Of a DNA stretch of 58,713 nt, positions 56,834 to 58,713 are shown piece by piece. This DNA is from CAVSIS01 sp963814875 (GTDB taxonomy: Bacteria > Acidobacteriota > Thermoanaerobaculia > Thermoanaerobaculales > Sulfomarinibacteraceae). The stretch covers positions 1 to 58,713 of the forward strand of contig CAWFFJ010000001.1 in assembly GCA_963814875.1 (NCBI GenBank). The letters run 5' to 3'. Position numbers and translations under genes: made by a program. Below the pieces are notes generated by a model. That model was not told where the DNA came from. It saw only the letters and a program-made list of their open reading frames with translations, and made no database searches. Position 1 is the first letter of the stretch, and every line of letters begins with the position of its first letter.

Positions 56834-58555
56834 ATGCCGTTTGATGACCCCGCCGAGGCGGGGCGGGTCGCGCTCGAAAGCTGGCGCGGCGACGCCGCCG
56901 TCAACGCCTTCACCGGCGACCCGTCCTTTCGCGCCCTGCTCGACCGCCTGCTCGGCACCGACCTGGAACGGGAGGCGCGCCTCGAGGCGGTCGCGGCGTC
57001 CGCCGGAGCCGATCTCGACGCGCTCGTCACCGAGGACAACCGCGACGAGCACCTGCCGGTGGTGCGGCGCCACGACCGCTTCGGCCGACCGCTCGAGGAG
57101 GTCGTCTTCCACCCTGCCCACCACGAGATCGGGCGCGTCTTCTGGCGCTCGGGGGTGCTCGCCGAGCTCGCCAAGCCGGGCAACGAGACGCTCGCGGGCG
57201 CGATCGCCTACCTCCTCGACCGCCACGGTGAGGCCGGCCACGCCTGCCCGGTCGCGTGCACCGCCGGCGCCGTCAAGCTCATCCAGCGCCTCGGCAGCGA
57301 TGACCAGAAGGCGCGCTGGCTGCCGCCGCTGCTCGACACCGACTACGACCGCCGCGTCCACGCCGCCCAGTTCGTCACCGAGGTTCAGGGCGGCTCCGAT
57401 GTGGGCTCGAACTCGTGCGTCGCGACGCCGGAGCCCGGCCGGCCGGGCATGTACCGGATCAGCGGCGAGAAGTGGTTCTGCTCGGTTGCCGACGCCTCCC
57501 TGTTCGTGGTCTCCGCCCGCCTCGCTGGCAGCCCCGAGGGTACCCGAGGCCTCGGCCTGTTCCTGCTCCCGCGCGAGATCGACGGGCGGCCCAACGGATT
57601 CGTGCTGCGCCGTCTCAAGTGGAAGCTCGGGACGCGGTCCATGCCGACCGGCGAGATCGAGTTCTCGGGCGCCGTCGGCGAGGCGATCGGCCCGCTTGGC
57701 GACGGTTTCCGTAACCTGGTCGGCATCGTGCTCGACACGTCGCGCGTGCACAACGCGCTCGCCGCCTGCGGCCTGATGCGGCGCGCCTTCGACGAGGCAT
57801 CGAGCTTCGCCCGACGCCGCGAGGCCTTCGGCCGCCCGATCGCGTCCTACCCGGCGGTCCAGGAGCTGCTCGCCCGGATGAAGGTCCGTACCCTGGCCGC
57901 GCTCGGCTCGACCTTCCGCATCCTCGCGATGAGCGACCGGCTCGACACCGGGGGCGGAAACGAGGGCCTGCTCGCCGCCCGCCGCATCGCGGTCATGGTC
58001 AACAAGTACTGGACTGCCATCCAGGCCACGCGCTCGGCTCGGGACGCGATCGAGGTGCTCGGCGGCAACGGCACCATCGAGGACTTCTCGTGCCTGCCCC
58101 GCCTGTACCGGGATGCGATCGTGATCGAGAGCTGGGAGGGCACTCACAACACGCTGTGTGCGCAGGTCCTGCGCGACATGACCACACGCGGCCTCCACCG
58201 CGGCTGGCTCGCTGGCGCACGGGCCGAGCTCGACTCCCTCGGCCACCCGGGCGTTGCCGCCCATGCCGACACCGGGCGCGCCCTTCTCGAGGACGTCTCC
58301 CGGCGCCTCGACCGGCTGCTCGCCTCCCCGCCGGAGGAGGCCGCGGCGCGGGTGCGGCACGTCGTCGACCGCATGGCCCGGCTCACCGACTGGCTCGGTC
58401 TCGCCGCCCAACGCCACTGGGAGATCGTCAACGGACGCGACGGCAACACCGAGGACGCGCTCGCCCTGTACCGGCTGGCGTGGCTCGAGCGCGCCGACCC
58501 CGACGACCGGCCCGAGATGGTCGCGCTGCATGCACGGCTCGCCGCGGGGCCATAG
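56834..58555 (+). CDS. AidB-like acyl-CoA dehydrogenase
   Basis: 573 residues, longer than the usual 380-residue acyl-CoA dehydrogenases, as in the AidB/FadE12-like subgroup. Features include an N-terminal extension (AVNAFTGDPSFRALLDRL), the FAD/substrate segment AAQFVTEVQGGSDVGSNSCV, YRISGEKWFCSVADASLFVV, LKWKLGTRSMPTGEIEFSGA, FARRREAFGRPIASYPAVQE, and IEVLGGNGTIEDFSCLPRLY followed by VIESWEGTHNTLCAQV. The expected FAD-binding and base-region motifs are present. The substrate is unknown: AidB itself has been linked to alkylation damage, whereas others oxidise branched or long acyl-CoA. ATG 56834 has GGAGG seven bases upstream. Confidence 0.9.
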   Translation: MPFDDPAEAGRVALESWRGDAAVNAFTGDPSFRALLDRLLGTDLEREARLEAVAASAGADLDALVTEDNRDEHLPVVRRHDRFGRPLEEVVFHPAHHEIGRVFWRSGVLAELAKPGNETLAGAIAYLLDRHGEAGHACPVACTAGAVKLIQRLGSDDQKARWLPPLLDTDYDRRVHAAQFVTEVQGGSDVGSNSCVATPEPGRPGMYRISGEKWFCSVADASLFVVSARLAGSPEGTRGLGLFLLPREIDGRPNGFVLRRLKWKLGTRSMPTGEIEFSGAVGEAIGPLGDGFRNLVGIVLDTSRVHNALAACGLMRRAFDEASSFARRREAFGRPIASYPAVQELLARMKVRTLAALGSTFRILAMSDRLDTGGGNEGLLAARRIAVMVNKYWTAIQATRSARDAIEVLGGNGTIEDFSCLPRLYRDAIVIESWEGTHNTLCAQVLRDMTTRGLHRGWLAGARAELDSLGHPGVAAHADTGRALLEDVSRRLDRLLASPPEEAAARVRHVVDRMARLTDWLGLAAQRHWEIVNGRDGNTEDALALYRLAWLERADPDDRPEMVALHARLAAGP

Positions 58556-58591
58556 CGTTGAGGCTAGGATAGAGTCAGACATCGAGGTTGA

Positions 58592-58674
58592 GCCGGAGTG
58601 GCGGAACGGTAGACGCAGCGGACTTAAAATCCGCAGCGAGATGGCTCATAAGGGTTCAAATCCCTTCTCCGGCA
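58592..58674 (+). tRNA. tRNA-Leu (UAA anticodon)
   Basis: The acceptor stem GCCGGAG pairs with CTCCGGC, with discriminator A at 58674. The anticodon stem GCGGA/TCCGC encloses the loop CTTAAAA, giving anticodon TAA for UUA codons. A long variable arm (AGCGAGATGGCTCATA) identifies a class II tRNA. The T arm AGGGTTCAAATCCCT is standard. CCA is not encoded, so it is added after transcription. It starts 36 bp after the acyl-CoA dehydrogenase stop; TAGGAT at 58565 may be its -10 box. Confidence 0.96.
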
Positions 58675-58694
58675 GATTTGTTCTAGGGGTTGCT

Positions 58695-58711
58695 CACGGG
58701 CTTCGCCCGTG
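58695..58711 (+). terminator. Hairpin after tRNA-Leu
   Basis: CACGGGC-TTC-GCCCGTG, a 7-bp GC-rich stem 20 bases after the tRNA, at the window edge. There is no T-run within the window. Confidence 0.45.
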
Positions 58712-58713
58712 GC

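Noticed and set aside
1..58713. Prophage or secondary-metabolite cluster
   Set aside because: No phage structural, integrase, NRPS or PKS genes were seen anywhere in the window.

Overview
The window is a high-GC bacterial chromosome segment packed with housekeeping and envelope genes. Two paralogous secreted proteins with an FRTNVG(L/V) repeat motif, the DUF2339/DUF3999 pair, the MoxR-DUF58-TgpA cluster and the overall gene style suggest Acidobacteriota, probably the Thermoanaerobaculia lineage. That placement is inference, since no rRNA gene is present. Start codons are often GTG and occasionally TTG. Consecutive genes often overlap by four bases (ATGA, GTGA or TTGA). Several genes have a TANNNT-type -10 box 6 to 8 bases before the start codon, which implies leaderless mRNAs.

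Region by region. (1) 1-3250: a mobile island. Two inverted copies of an S23-type four-helix-bundle gene form arms of at least 540 bp around a palindrome. A complete group II intron with its reverse transcriptase/maturase (584-2562) sits inside the palindrome stem. A 24-bp perfect hairpin follows. (2) 3251-9759: secreted beta-propeller, queG, infC with a non-ATG start, an MFS transporter, a FAD-dependent amine-oxidase-type protein and a secreted FRTNVG protein. (3) 9894-13339: arsR-arsM arsenic methylation operon, a decayed membrane glycosyltransferase, an agmatinase-family ureohydrolase and thioredoxin. (4) 13525-17984: 3-hydroxyacyl-CoA dehydrogenase, a zinc-ribbon TPR protein and proS. (5) 18148-21441: a segment with two membrane glycosyltransferases bounded by a 46-bp direct repeat that carries the promoter and start of the next gene. 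(6) 21415-29395: DHH-CBS tRNA nucleotidyltransferase, a hypothetical protein, rsmD, then moxR-DUF58-transglutaminase.

(7) 29444-35847: NfeD-type membrane protease with slipin, a SPOR protein, lipA, an IS110-family pseudogene set between dispersed repeats, tmk and holB. (8) 36035-46420: frameshifted BNR-repeat protein, NfuA-type Fe-S protein, an unusual M1 plus M28 plus PDZ peptidase fusion, and DUF2339/DUF3999. (9) 46568-58674: FMN reductase, DUF4412-like and DUF309 proteins, a four-gene overlapping operon (histidine kinase, response regulator, O-antigen-ligase-like protein, membrane protein), a VWA-like protein, an ABC-F ATPase, a second FRTNVG protein, an AidB-like acyl-CoA dehydrogenase and tRNA-Leu(UAA).

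Most of the window is core chromosome. Accessory traits are concentrated in the intron island at the left end, the repeat-bounded glycosyltransferase insert, the IS110 remnant and several families of short intergenic inverted repeats. All product calls come from reading the sequence and recalling family motifs. No database search was run.
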